From Planctomycetaceae bacterium (GTDB taxonomy: Bacteria; Planctomycetota; Planctomycetia; Pirellulales; PNKZ01): a stretch of 64,000 nt of DNA. Below are positions 38,963 through 48,075 of the stretch, piece by piece. The notes below the pieces were generated by a model. It was given only the letters and a program-made list of their open reading frames with translations, did no database searches and was not told the DNA's origin. A program made the position numbers and the translations under genes. Numbering within the stretch: the stretch's first letter is position 1; each line of letters begins with the position of its first letter. Location of the stretch: positions 1 to 64,000 of the forward strand of contig JAEUIN010000326.1 of assembly GCA_016793115.1 (NCBI GenBank). The letters run 5' to 3'.

Positions 38963-40201
38963 TTAAACGGAGTATTTCTTAATCACGTCTTCATCGATCT
39001 CGATGCCGAGCCCCGGGCCGGTCGGCACGTCGACCGTGCCGTCGTCGTTGAGTCGTAGCGGCGACACCGCTAGTTCCTCCCGGAAGGGGTTCTCCGCCGT
39101 GTCGAACTCCAGCATCGGTTCTTCCGCCGTGTAGTTAAACGTCGGCGGATCGATCAGCGACACCGTATGGAGAGTGGCGGCGATGCCGATCGCGCCGCTC
39201 CAGCAATGGGGCACGCAGGGAATGCTGTAGAGACGGGCCATGTCCGCGATGAAGAGCGCCTCGCCGATGCCGCCGCAGAGCACGACGTCGGGTTGGATGA
39301 TGTCGAACGAACGGTCGACGATCTTGTCGCGGGCCGCGCTGCGCGAATCGAGACCTTCGCCGCCGGCGATCGCGATGTCGAGCGAGCGCGTGAGTTCGTC
39401 GTAACCGGCATAGTCGAGCCCTTGCGGCAGCGGCTCTTCGAAGCAATAGAAGTCGAGCTTTTCGAGTTCTTTGCCGAACTGCACGGCCTCGTGAATCGTG
39501 AACGCGCCGTTGGCGTCGGTGAGCAGTCGGATATCTGCGCCGACGGCTTCGCGTACTTTCGCGAGCACCGCCAAGTCGCGGCGCCGCTCGAAGCGGCCGG
39601 TCCGCATCTTCATCGCTTTGAAGCCTCGCTCCTTGAGCTTGGCGGCTTCGGACGGAAACTGTTCCTCCGGCTTGACTCCGTCGGTGTAGTTCATGCCGGA
39701 GGCGTAGGCGAGCACCTTGTCGCGCACGCGGCCGCCGAACAGTTCGGCGATCGGCTTGCCGAGAGCTTTGCCGCGCAAGTCGTTCAGTGCGACGTCGACG
39801 CCGCCGACGGCCCGCCCGTCGCCGAAGTTGGCTCCCCACATGGCCCGCCAGAGCTTGCGATGCTCGAGCGGATTCTTGCCGAGCAGCGCCGGTTTGATCT
39901 TCGTTTCGATCGCGCCCTGCGCTCCGCCGACGTCGGCCGTCTCCCCCCAACCGATCAAGCCCGAATCGGTCGAGATCTTGATCACCAGCGATTGGCGAAA
40001 CTCCGACAGCGCGATGGAGACGCCGATGGCGCGCGGCAGCTTGTGCTTGAGCAGAAACGTTTCGACGTTGGTGATCGTGAGCGCACTCGGCTTAGCTTCC
40101 GGTTCGTCGGCTCCCCGCGCACCCCGGCCTGCCGCAATTGCGGCCGCCGCGGAAATTGTGGATGCCAGCAGCTTCCGACGCGAAAAAGTTCGTTCGGTCA
40201 T
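38963..40201 (-). CDS. Tat-exported enolase-superfamily enzyme (mandelate racemase/muconate lactonizing type)
   Basis: A 412-residue protein with a twin-arginine signal (SRRKLLASTISAAAAIAAG). An N-terminal capping domain precedes a TIM barrel. The KxK-like site is KAMKMRTGR. The three metal ligands appear in LLTDANGAF (Asp), CFEEPLP (Glu) and IAGGEG (Glu). A late His sits in PCVPHCWSG. This pattern fits the muconate-lactonizing or mandelate racemase groups acting on acid sugars or dipeptides; the substrate cannot be named. It is divergent from the LamG-cytochrome gene, with an inverted repeat between them. Confidence 0.9.
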   Translation of the reverse strand: MTERTFSRRKLLASTISAAAAIAAGRGARGADEPEAKPSALTITNVETFLLKHKLPRAIGVSIALSEFRQSLVIKISTDSGLIGWGETADVGGAQGAIETKIKPALLGKNPLEHRKLWRAMWGANFGDGRAVGGVDVALNDLRGKALGKPIAELFGGRVRDKVLAYASGMNYTDGVKPEEQFPSEAAKLKERGFKAMKMRTGRFERRRDLAVLAKVREAVGADIRLLTDANGAFTIHEAVQFGKELEKLDFYCFEEPLPQGLDYAGYDELTRSLDIAIAGGEGLDSRSAARDKIVDRSFDIIQPDVVLCGGIGEALFIADMARLYSIPCVPHCWSGAIGIAATLHTVSLIDPPTFNYTAEEPMLEFDTAENPFREELAVSPLRLNDDGTVDVPTGPGLGIEIDEDVIKKYSV

Positions 40202-40292
40202 GCGTTCCGCCTCCGCTCGGCCAAGTGGAAAATGAATTCACAACTCCGCCCAATTTAGCGGGCCCAGCGGAACTCCGACATCGTTGCGGTCC

Positions 40293-40342
40293 TTGTTCGG
40301 CCGGTAAGCATGTGGCACAATAGATGTGACGTTTACCGGCCG
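40293..40342 (+). promoter_or_regulatory. Candidate promoter overlapped by an inverted-repeat operator
   Basis: CGGCCGGTAA (40298-40307) is the perfect reverse complement of TTACCGGCCG (40333-40342). A weak promoter, TTGTTC (40293-40298) with CACAAT (40316-40321) at a 17-base spacing, lies within it, so the arms would flank the -10 box. It sits in the divergent region between the enolase-superfamily and LamG-cytochrome genes. Confidence 0.35.
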
Positions 40343-40446
40343 GCCGCCGGGCGACGTTCCCGCCTCCGTCCGTCGTCGCATTAGTTATCCCGATGCTGCG
40401 GCGGCTCCCGCCCTGCCCTACCTCTAGACGTTCAAAGGCCCTGCCG

Positions 40447-43400
40447 ATGAAACGTATGCTCGCGCTGTTGCCGGCGATGCTTTTTTCGTTCGTCGCCGCC
40501 GCCGCTTCCGCCGCCCCCGCGGTCTCCTGGGAGTTTGGCCAAGAGGAACAATCGCCGCTGCTGGCCCACGGCGGCGTCACCCGCGACATTCCCGGCCCGC
40601 GTCCGCCCGAGTATCCCGATTTCGATTCGGGCAACACGGCCGTGAAGTTTCCCGGCGGCGGCGCTTACTTCTCGTTCGCCGACACCGGCGCGAAGAGCCC
40701 GCTCGACTTCACCAACGGCGACTCAATCACGATCGAGGCTTGGGTAAAGATCGACGAGATCAAAGACAACGAAAACCTCTACGTCATCGGGAAAGGCCGC
40801 ACCGGTTCCCCCGGCTTCGCCGCCGACAATCAGAACTGGGCTCTGCGGCTTCGCGGGCTGAAAGGCAAAGCCGCGGTGAGTTTCCTCTTCGCGACGACCC
40901 CCGCCGCGGGCGTCACCAAGAGCGACGCCCACTGGCATCGCTGGACGACGTTTGAAGGCTTCCCGCCGAAAACCGGTTGGCACTACGTGGCCGCGACGTA
41001 TCAGTTCGGCAAGCCGGAGAGCGTGCGCGGTTGGATCGACGGCAAGTCGCTGCCCGGCTTTTGGGACATGGGCGGTGCCACCGCTGAGAAGCCGGTGACG
41101 GACGACGATGCCGTTTGGATCGGTTCGTCGCAAGGGGGCCGGTCGAGCAACAGCTTTCGCGGCACGCTCGATTCGATTGCCGTCCATCGCGCGGTGCTCG
41201 ACGACAAGACGTTGGCGAAGCGCTTTCGCCGAGTCGGCGAACCGGTCGCCGCGAAGCCGGCGAAAGAGGTGATGCCGGATCTCGGCGCGCTGCCGCCCGG
41301 GCGCGTGCTCGTGACGTTCGCCGAAGGAATGCCTGCCCACAATCGTTGGCTCAACGACGATGAAAAATGGCCGCGCGAGTCGTTGCGCTACGACTCGGGC
41401 GAGTTCCTGCTGCCGCGCTTGCCGGTGAAGTACGACGAATGGGGCATTCGCGATGCCTGGAAGGCTCCGGTCTTGGTCCGGCTCGCGGCCGACGTCGCGT
41501 TGCCGCCGGGCAAACGTACCTTTTTGCTGCGCGCTCGCGGCCAAAGTCGGTTGTGGATCGACGGCGACGTCGTGGCGCGTACGAAAGCGATCGCCGGTTC
41601 GCCGAGCGGGGAGGAAGACGTCACGCCCGTCGCCCAGCCGCCGTTGCCGGGATTGCGCTCGGCTGAGCACCGTTTGCAGGAAGAATTCGGCGAGTTCGAA
41701 GTGCCCGCCGGCGGCAAGTGCCGCGTGGTGCTCGAAACGCTCGCCGGCGGCGAGAAGTTTCGCGCCGAACCAGGCGAGTTGACCGTCGCCGTGAAGTCGG
41801 TCGACGGCGACTCCTACGAGATCCTTCAACCGGTCGGAACGACCGCCGCGCCGCTGCCGCTGAAGGATGCGGCCGTTGAGGCCGCGCTGGTGCGCATCCA
41901 AGCCGATCTCACGGCTTACGACGATTTCCGCCGTCATCAAGCCGCGGCGAGCCGCGAAGCGTACTGGGAGAAGCGTCGCACCGCCGCGCGCGATTGGGCC
42001 GAGAAGCATCCCGCCCCGCCGGTGCCGTCGACCAAAAGCGGCGCGAAGCACCCGATCGACGCCTTCGTCGCCGCGAAGATCGAAAACGCTTTAGCCGCGC
42101 AGGCCGAAACCTCGCCGGCGGACGCCGAGCATTTCCACTCGAATGTGTTGCCGATCCTTCGCAACCAGTGTTTCCGCTGCCATGGCGACAAGGTGCAAGG
42201 CGGCCTACAACTCAACTCGCGCGAAGCGCTGTTGAAAGAGGGCGATTCCGGCATGCCGGCCGTGGTCGCCGGCGACGCCAAAGAAAGCGAGTTGATTCGC
42301 CGCATTCGCGCCGAGAGCGAGGACGAGCGCATGCCGCCTGTCGGCAGCGGCTTGAAGGCGGCGGATATCGCGACGCTGGAGAAATGGATCAACGACGGCG
42401 CCGAGTGGCCCGCCTTACCGCTCGCCCCGCAGCAAACGACCTACTCCGCGCCGTTGAACGACGCGGCGTTTCTGCGCCGTGCGTATCTCGACGTCGTCGG
42501 CCTCGTGCCGACCGAAGCGGAAGCCCTCGCATTCTTACAAGATCGCTCGGCCGACAAGCGCGAGAAGTTGATCGACAAGCTCCTGGCCGATCCGCGGCGA
42601 GCCGATCACTGGGTCGGCTATTGGCAAGACTTGCTGGCCGAGAACCCGACGCTGATCAACGCCACGCTCAACAGCACCGGCCCCTTCCGGTGGTATCTCT
42701 ACGATTCGCTGCGCGACGACAAGCCGCTGGATCGCATGGTGACGGAATTGATGATGCTCCGCGGCGGCGCGCACGACGGCGGCAGCGCCGGGTTCGGGCT
42801 GGCGGCTCAAAACGACGCGCCGTACGCCGCGAAGGGACAAGTCGTCGCGGCTTCGTTCCTGGGATTGGAATTGCAGTGCGCTCGTTGCCACGATTCGCCT
42901 TACCACAGCACGAAGCAGCGCGACTTGTATTCGCTGGCCGCGATGTTCGGCCGCGCGCCGACGACCGTGCCGAAGACGAGTTCGGTGCCCGCCGCGTTTT
43001 TTGAGAACAAAGCGCGCGAATCGCTGATCAAGGTGACGCTCAAGCCGGGCGAACCGGTGGAGCCGAAGTGGCCGTTCGCCGCGGTCACCGGCGCGGCCGA
43101 CGACAAGACGCTCGACGCCTTATGTGAAAAGCCGACGGATACGCGCGAGCGGCTCGCGGCTCTGGTCACCGCGCCGCAGAACACTCGTTTCGCGCAAGTG
43201 GTCGTCAATCGCATCTGGCGGCGATATATGGGGGCGGGCATCGTCGAGCCCGCCCACGATTGGGAGGGAAAGGTCGCGAGTCACCCGCAGTTGCTGGAGT
43301 GGCTGGCGCATGAATTCGTCGCCCACGGCTACGACGTGAAGCACGTCGAGCGGCTGATTCTCACGTCGCAGGCCTATCAGCGCGAAGCGACGGGCGACAA

Positions 43401-44169
43401 CCTCACGGCCGCCGCCGACGTGCGCTTCTTCAACGCGCCGGAAACCCGCCGACTGTCGGCCGAGCAAGTGGTCGATTCTCTCTTCGCCGCCTCCGGCCTA
43501 CCGATGGACGTCGAGCCGATGACGCTCGACCCCGACGGACGTCGTCCGGCGAGCAATCGCAACCACTTCGGCCGCGTGACGCGCTCGTGGCAGTTTATCA
43601 GTTTGTCGAATGAGCGCGATCGTCCGAGCCTGACCTTGCCGCGCGCCGCGGCCGTGTGCGAAGTGCTCGAGACCTTCGGATGGTCGGCCGCACGGCAGAC
43701 GCCGAAGACCGATCGTGAGACCGCGCCGAACGTACTCCAGCCCGGCGTGCTCGCCAATAGTTCGCTCACCGTGACGCTCACGCGGGCCGCGCTCGACAGC
43801 CCGTTGGCCGATTTAGCGGTCGAAGCGAAGAGTCCGGCGGCGCTGGTCGATTCGATTTTCCTTCGCTTCTTGAGCCGGTTGCCGACGGCGGCCGAGCGGC
43901 AGACGTTTGTCGCGGCGCTCGGCGATGGATTTGAGGAACGGGTGCTGCCGGCCGATCAAGTGAAGCGTCCGCCGCCGCCGAAACGGTTGCCGCAGGTCAC
44001 GTGGTCGAATCACTTGCGTTCGGAAGCGAACGTGATTCAGCAAGAATGGGAGAAGCGGACGCGCCAAGGGCCGCCGGCCGATCCGCGGCTGAATCCGAAG
44101 TGGCGCGAAACATATGAAGACGTCGTCTGGAGCGTAGTCAACACGCGGGAGTTTGTTTGGATGCCGTAG
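40447..44169 (+). CDS. Planctomycete cytochrome: LamG + PSCyt1 + DUF1549 + DUF1553
   Basis: An exported protein of about 1240 residues (signal KRMLALLPAMLFSFVAAAAS). A concanavalin-like LamG region comes first (ITIEAWVKI, WIGSSQGG, FRGTLDSIAVHRAVL). The PSCyt1 cytochrome domain has CFRCH at 575-579. DUF1549 (AFLRRAYLDVVGLVPTEAEA) has a second motif CARCH at 811-815. DUF1553 forms the C-terminus, with the usual RRLSAEQVVDSLFAASGL. The family is thought to take part in extracytoplasmic polysaccharide or redox processes, without proven activity. ATG 40447 is chosen for its signal peptide; the frame opens 18 codons earlier. Confidence 0.92.
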   Translation: MKRMLALLPAMLFSFVAAAASAAPAVSWEFGQEEQSPLLAHGGVTRDIPGPRPPEYPDFDSGNTAVKFPGGGAYFSFADTGAKSPLDFTNGDSITIEAWVKIDEIKDNENLYVIGKGRTGSPGFAADNQNWALRLRGLKGKAAVSFLFATTPAAGVTKSDAHWHRWTTFEGFPPKTGWHYVAATYQFGKPESVRGWIDGKSLPGFWDMGGATAEKPVTDDDAVWIGSSQGGRSSNSFRGTLDSIAVHRAVLDDKTLAKRFRRVGEPVAAKPAKEVMPDLGALPPGRVLVTFAEGMPAHNRWLNDDEKWPRESLRYDSGEFLLPRLPVKYDEWGIRDAWKAPVLVRLAADVALPPGKRTFLLRARGQSRLWIDGDVVARTKAIAGSPSGEEDVTPVAQPPLPGLRSAEHRLQEEFGEFEVPAGGKCRVVLETLAGGEKFRAEPGELTVAVKSVDGDSYEILQPVGTTAAPLPLKDAAVEAALVRIQADLTAYDDFRRHQAAASREAYWEKRRTAARDWAEKHPAPPVPSTKSGAKHPIDAFVAAKIENALAAQAETSPADAEHFHSNVLPILRNQCFRCHGDKVQGGLQLNSREALLKEGDSGMPAVVAGDAKESELIRRIRAESEDERMPPVGSGLKAADIATLEKWINDGAEWPALPLAPQQTTYSAPLNDAAFLRRAYLDVVGLVPTEAEALAFLQDRSADKREKLIDKLLADPRRADHWVGYWQDLLAENPTLINATLNSTGPFRWYLYDSLRDDKPLDRMVTELMMLRGGAHDGGSAGFGLAAQNDAPYAAKGQVVAASFLGLELQCARCHDSPYHSTKQRDLYSLAAMFGRAPTTVPKTSSVPAAFFENKARESLIKVTLKPGEPVEPKWPFAAVTGAADDKTLDALCEKPTDTRERLAALVTAPQNTRFAQVVVNRIWRRYMGAGIVEPAHDWEGKVASHPQLLEWLAHEFVAHGYDVKHVERLILTSQAYQREATGDNLTAAADVRFFNAPETRRLSAEQVVDSLFAASGLPMDVEPMTLDPDGRRPASNRNHFGRVTRSWQFISLSNERDRPSLTLPRAAAVCEVLETFGWSAARQTPKTDRETAPNVLQPGVLANSSLTVTLTRAALDSPLADLAVEAKSPAALVDSIFLRFLSRLPTAAERQTFVAALGDGFEERVLPADQVKRPPPPKRLPQVTWSNHLRSEANVIQQEWEKRTRQGPPADPRLNPKWRETYEDVVWSVVNTREFVWMP

Positions 44170-44187
44170 GGATCCTAATGTCCGCCT

Positions 44188-44259
44188 GTAGGGAACGCCC
44201 TCCGCGGCGTTCCGGTACGTGGTCTATCGCTTGAGGAACGCCGCCGAGGCGTTCCCTAC
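44188..44259. repeat. Inverted pair of GGAACGCC hairpins
   Basis: GTAGGGAACGCC (44188-44199) is the perfect reverse complement of GGCGTTCCCTAC (44248-44259). Each half is itself a hairpin (GGAACGCC with GGCGTTCC around a six- or five-base loop). It lies between two co-oriented genes, so any termination would be partial. Confidence 0.8.
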
Positions 44260-44281
44260 CGAGTCAACCGAGAGCCTTATC

Positions 44282-45571
44282 ATGAATCGTCGTGAGTTCC
44301 TCGCCGCCGGCGCCGCGACCGCGCTGTCGACTTCGCTGTTGCCGTCGCTCGCGCGGGCGTCGACTTCCTCGCCGGCCTCGCCGCTTTTGAAGGGAAAGGC
44401 CGAGCATGTGATTTCCATTTGGCTCGGCGGCGGCATGGGGCAGATCGATACGTTCGATCCGAAACGCCGGGGCGACCCGAAAAAGAAGCTCGCTGGGTCG
44501 TACTACGACTCGATTCCGACGGCGGTGAAAGACGTTCGGCTCTGCGAGCACTTCAAAGAGCTGGCTCCGTTGATGGACCGCGTTACGGCCGTGCGCACGG
44601 TGAATCATGCCGTGATCGACGAACACGCCGCGGCCACGAATTGGATGCACGTCGGCCGACCGGTGAGCGGAACCGTGGTGTACCCGTCGTTCGGTTCGAT
44701 CATCGCCCACGAACGGGGCGCGGGCGCCGACGGCGCCCCGCCGTATGTACTCATCGGCTATCCCAACGCCTCGCGCGGGCCCGGATTCCTGGGCGCGAAA
44801 GCCGGCTATCTTTATCTCACCGACACCGGCCGCGGGCCGGCGGGCCTGTCGCGACCGGAAGGAATCGGCGACGTGCGGCAATCGCGGCGCGAGAAGTTTT
44901 TAGCGGCGATGCGCTCTTCGCAACCGGCCGCGGCCGACGTGCGGCTGCGCGATTACGACGCCGCGATCGAGCAAAGCCTGAAGCTTAGCGGACCGGAGTT
45001 CAGGCAGGCCTTCGAACTCGGTTCGGAGAAGGCCGATTTGCGCAACGGCTACGGCGGTGAATTCGGACAACGCTGCCTGTTGGCTCGTCGCCTCTGCGAG
45101 CGCGGCGTGAGGTTCATCGAGGTGTCGCACAATCTCAACTTTTTGAACGGTGCCGGCTGGGACGTCCACAACAGCGGTATTTTGCAGCAGCACGAACTGA
45201 TCAAGGAGATGGACAAAGCGGTATCGGCGCTGATTCTCGATCTGGAAGCGCGGAAGATGCTTGATAAGACGTTGATCGTGATCACGACCGAGTTCGGTCG
45301 GCCGCCGGAATTCGACTCGGGAGGCGGTCGCGGCCACCAAGGTTCGGCGTTCACGTGCGTGCTCGCGGGCGGCGGGCTCAAGCACCGCGGCGCCTACGGC
45401 GTGACCGACGAACTGTCGAAGAAGATCGTCAGCGATCCGGTTTCGGTGCCCGATTTCTTCGCGACGATTCACGCGGCCGTCGGCGTCGACTATTCGAAGA
45501 ATCTCTACGACGGCGATCGCCCGGTCCCGGTGACCGACGGCGGCAAGCCGATCGCGGCTCTGTTCGCTTAA
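44282..45571 (+). CDS. Tat-exported DUF1501 protein paired with the cytochrome
   Basis: A 429-residue DUF1501 protein with a twin-arginine signal ([20 protein letters not shown]). Typical segments are [56 protein letters not shown] and [19 protein letters not shown]. It sits 112 bases after the DUF1549/DUF1553 cytochrome gene, the standard planctomycete pairing. The ATG at 44282 opens the Tat signal; the upstream open frame crosses the hairpin repeat and is not coding. Confidence 0.92.
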   Translation: MNRREFLAAGAATALSTSLLPSLARASTSSPASPLLKGKAEHVISIWLGGGMGQIDTFDPKRRGDPKKKLAGSYYDSIPTAVKDVRLCEHFKELAPLMDRVTAVRTVNHAVIDEHAAATNWMHVGRPVSGTVVYPSFGSIIAHERGAGADGAPPYVLIGYPNASRGPGFLGAKAGYLYLTDTGRGPAGLSRPEGIGDVRQSRREKFLAAMRSSQPAAADVRLRDYDAAIEQSLKLSGPEFRQAFELGSEKADLRNGYGGEFGQRCLLARRLCERGVRFIEVSHNLNFLNGAGWDVHNSGILQQHELIKEMDKAVSALILDLEARKMLDKTLIVITTEFGRPPEFDSGGGRGHQGSAFTCVLAGGGLKHRGAYGVTDELSKKIVSDPVSVPDFFATIHAAVGVDYSKNLYDGDRPVPVTDGGKPIAALFA

Positions 45572-45577
45572 GCCACG

Positions 45578-46339
45578 ATGACTAGCCGAGTCGCCGTCGT
45601 GACCGGCGCAGGCTCCGGCATCGGCCGGGCCGTGGCGCCGGCGTTGTTGCAAGAAGGCTACGCCGTCGCGCTCGTCGGGCGTCGCGCCGACGCGCTCGCC
45701 GAAACGGCTCGACTGGCGCTTGCGGCCGGCGCCGATGCGGAGCGAATTCTTACGCGCCCCGCCGACGTCACCGATCCCGCCGCGGTGCGCACGTTGTTCG
45801 ACGACGTCGCGGCCCGCTACGGGCGCGTCGATTTGGTATTCAACAATGCGGGCGTCGGCGCGCCGCCGGTTCCGCTCGACGAACTCTCCGACGAACAGTG
45901 GCGGCGCGTCGTCGACGTGAACTTGAGCGGCGCGTTTTACTGCACGCGCGAGGCGTTTCGCGTGATGAAGGCCCAGTCGCCGCGCGGCGGGCGAATCATC
46001 AACAACGGCTCCATTTCGGCACAGACGCCGCGGCCGTTCTCGGCTCCTTACACGGCGACGAAGCACGCGATCACCGGCCTCACCAAATCAGCCGCGCTCG
46101 ACGGACGGGCCTTCGACATCGCAGTCGGGCAGATCGACATCGGCAACGCCGCGACCGAACTCACGGCGCGCATGAAAGACGGCGTGCCGCAAGCCGACGG
46201 CAGCCTGCGACCGGAGCCGACGATGAACGTCGAGCATGTGGCTCGCGCCGTCGTCTATATGGCGAGCCTGCCGCTCGACGCCAACGTCTTGCATCTCACG
46301 GTCATGGCGACCGGAATGCCGCTGGTTGGTCGCGGGTAG
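45578..46339 (+). CDS. Short-chain dehydrogenase/reductase
   Basis: A 253-residue classical SDR. The cofactor motif is TGAGSGIG (about residues 8-15), followed by [10 protein letters not shown], whose Arg pair suggests [13 protein letters not shown], the catalytic Ser in NNGSISAQ and the Tyr/Lys in [10 protein letters not shown] are present. It ends without the common glycine-rich tail. Only six bases separate it from the DUF1501 gene, so it is probably in the same transcript as the cytochrome cassette. Substrate unknown. Confidence 0.92.
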   Translation: MTSRVAVVTGAGSGIGRAVAPALLQEGYAVALVGRRADALAETARLALAAGADAERILTRPADVTDPAAVRTLFDDVAARYGRVDLVFNNAGVGAPPVPLDELSDEQWRRVVDVNLSGAFYCTREAFRVMKAQSPRGGRIINNGSISAQTPRPFSAPYTATKHAITGLTKSAALDGRAFDIAVGQIDIGNAATELTARMKDGVPQADGSLRPEPTMNVEHVARAVVYMASLPLDANVLHLTVMATGMPLVGRG

Positions 46340-46347
46340 CGCGCGAT

Positions 46348-47439
46348 TTAGTCCGCAAATAGCGGCAGCGCTTCGTAAGGGAACTGCAATACGATGAGCG
46401 CCATCGCCGTGGCGTATTCGTCGCCGATGTTCGGGTCGGTCCAATGCCCCGCAGCCGTGCGGCGTTTGAGAAATTCGTCGCGAGCCGGCGGATACCAAAC
46501 GTCCCAAACGTTCCCGCCCGCTTGATAGGCGACTTGTGCGGCGTAGAACGTGCCGTAGTAGAAATATTCTTCGCCGCCCGCAGGCTTAGGCGGCGTGAAC
46601 GGTTTCGCCAAGTAGCGGCGACCGTCGAGAACCGACGAATCGTTTTCGAACCCATACGCCGTGAGCACGGCGACGGCCGCCGCCGAGCGTGGAAACAGCG
46701 AGGTCGGCGGGTCTTGGCGGCGATAACGATAGCCGCCGTCCGGATTTTGGCAGAGCTTTAAGAAGTTCAAGCCGCGCGCGACCGTGTCGCCCGGGATGCT
46801 CACTCCGGCCTGTCGCGCGGAGTAGAGCGCCATGAGTTGACAGGCGGAGACGGAGACGTCGCCGTCGTCCGGGTCGGGCGTATAGCGCCAGGAGCCTTCG
46901 GCGCTTTGCGCGGCGACGATCAAATCGACTCCCCGGCGCAGCGCTTGGCCGACCTGCGGCCGCTCGTCGGAGCCGAGCACTTGGCCGAGGTAGGTCACGG
47001 CAAAGCCGTGTCCGTACATCGGTGCGTGCGTCTTAACGACTTCCTCGACGATGAAGCCGTCGGGACGAGCGCGGCCGAGCAAATAGTCGGTGCAGCCGCG
47101 CACGGCCGCCGAATAACGGCCCCGTGCGCCGCCGTAGGACAAAAATGCCAAACCGGCCAAGGCGCAAACGCCGACATTGCGTGCGTAGCCGCCGGCCGCG
47201 CCGAAGCCGCCGTCGGGCTGTTGCTTCGCGGCCAGCCAAACGAGGCCGGCTTCGATCGCCGCCCGCGTTTCGGCGGTGATGTGTTCGGGTTCGGCCGCCG
47301 ACGTCGCGGGGACGATCGGAGTTTGACCCAGCGCGCGGCGGCGCGGCGAGGAATCGACGGCGGCAGACAAGCTTGCGGCCGCGAAGTAGGCCAACGCGCG
47401 GCGTCGTGAGATGTGCGGTGGTTGTCGCTCGTCGGTCAC
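46348..47439 (-). CDS. Exported squalene-cyclase/prenyltransferase-like repeat protein
   Basis: From the GTG at 47439 the product is about 363 residues, with a twin-arginine-like signal (SRRRALAYFAAASLSAAV). An alpha/alpha barrel follows with QW-like repeats (QQPDGGFG, AAQSAEGSWRY, CQNPDGGYRYR). The DxDD acid motif of true cyclases is not evident; DPDDGDVSVSACQ is the nearest acidic stretch. Planctomycetes encode many such exported proteins with no known activity. The longer open frame upstream crosses a hairpin and promoter-like site, so this start is favoured. It converges with the SDR, 8 bases apart. Confidence 0.8.
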   Translation of the reverse strand: MTDERQPPHISRRRALAYFAAASLSAAVDSSPRRRALGQTPIVPATSAAEPEHITAETRAAIEAGLVWLAAKQQPDGGFGAAGGYARNVGVCALAGLAFLSYGGARGRYSAAVRGCTDYLLGRARPDGFIVEEVVKTHAPMYGHGFAVTYLGQVLGSDERPQVGQALRRGVDLIVAAQSAEGSWRYTPDPDDGDVSVSACQLMALYSARQAGVSIPGDTVARGLNFLKLCQNPDGGYRYRRQDPPTSLFPRSAAAVAVLTAYGFENDSSVLDGRRYLAKPFTPPKPAGGEEYFYYGTFYAAQVAYQAGGNVWDVWYPPARDEFLKRRTAAGHWTDPNIGDEYATAMALIVLQFPYEALPLFAD

Positions 47440-47457
47440 GCCGGTTCCCCAACATCC

Positions 47458-47490
47458 GGCGGACGGTCGCCGGGAGTGCGACCGTCCGCC
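47458..47490 (-). other. Perfect 12-bp leader hairpin
   Basis: GGCGGACGGTCG (47458-47469) pairs perfectly with CGACCGTCCGCC (47479-47490) around nine bases. On the minus strand it lies just before the GTG at 47439 and just after a promoter-like site, so it would fold at the very 5' end of that mRNA. No T tract follows in that direction. Confidence 0.65.
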
Positions 47491-47498
47491 TGAAGTCG

Positions 47499-47507
47499 AG
47501 TATACCA
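47499..47507 (-). promoter_or_regulatory. Candidate extended -10 promoter
   Basis: On the minus strand TGG-TATACT matches an extended -10 (hexamer 47504-47499). No -35 is evident. Predicted start of transcription is near 47492, two bases before the leader hairpin. Confidence 0.4.
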
Positions 47508-47584
47508 GACGTTTGCGCGACGCCCTCTTGTGCGGGCCGGGGAGCAGCATCGTGACGACGAAAACGTTTATCCCTATCGTACGG

Positions 47585-47992
47585 TTACTGAGGCTGAACG
47601 GCCTTCGGGTCCATCCAGAACAGTTCCCACACATGGCCGTCGGGATCGCGGAAGCTGGTGCCGTACATAAAACCGTGGTCCTGCGCGGGCATGTGCGGCG
47701 AACCGCCTGCGGATAAGGCCGTAGTGGTGAGCTTGTCGACTTCCTCGCGGCTAACGCAGGAGATCGCAACGAGCACTTCCGTAGTCGTCATGGCGTCGGC
47801 GATACCGTTGACGATGAACTGCTTAAACTTCTCATGAGTGAGCAGCATGGCGAAGTTGTGTTCGCTGATCACGAGGCAGGCCGCGGTGGCGTCGGTGAAT
47901 TGCTCGTTAAATGTGAAGCCGAGCTTTTTGAAGAAGGCCGTTGATTTCGCGAGATCGCGAACCGGAAGATTGACGAATAATTGGCGCGACAT
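47585..47992 (-). CDS. VOC-family (glyoxalase-like) protein
   Basis: A 135-residue vicinal-oxygen-chelate protein of the glyoxalase/dioxygenase/bleomycin-resistance superfamily. It begins RQLFVNLPVRDLAKSTAFFKKLGF, the canonical first beta-alpha unit. It ends with SFRDPDGHVWELFWMDP, whose Glu is a usual metal ligand. This subgroup (HNFAMLLTHEKFKQF) is often annotated as extradiol-dioxygenase-like and frequently sits beside YCII/DGPF genes, as here. The substrate is unknown. The MSRQLF start at 47992 is chosen because the frame upstream is not conserved-looking. Confidence 0.9.
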   Translation of the reverse strand: MSRQLFVNLPVRDLAKSTAFFKKLGFTFNEQFTDATAACLVISEHNFAMLLTHEKFKQFIVNGIADAMTTTEVLVAISCVSREEVDKLTTTALSAGGSPHMPAQDHGFMYGTSFRDPDGHVWELFWMDPKAVQPQ

Positions 47993-48075
47993 GATGTTGG
48001 TCCGAGAAAAGTTGAAAAATACGGAAGTCGAGACGCGAACGTTTTGCCTCGCTGCGGGCGAACGGCAAGCTCGGT

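Noticed and set aside
38678-39058. Plus-strand frame of 126 codons over the double hairpin
   Set aside because: It runs through the hairpin repeat and into the antisense of the enolase-superfamily gene, with no recognisable domain.
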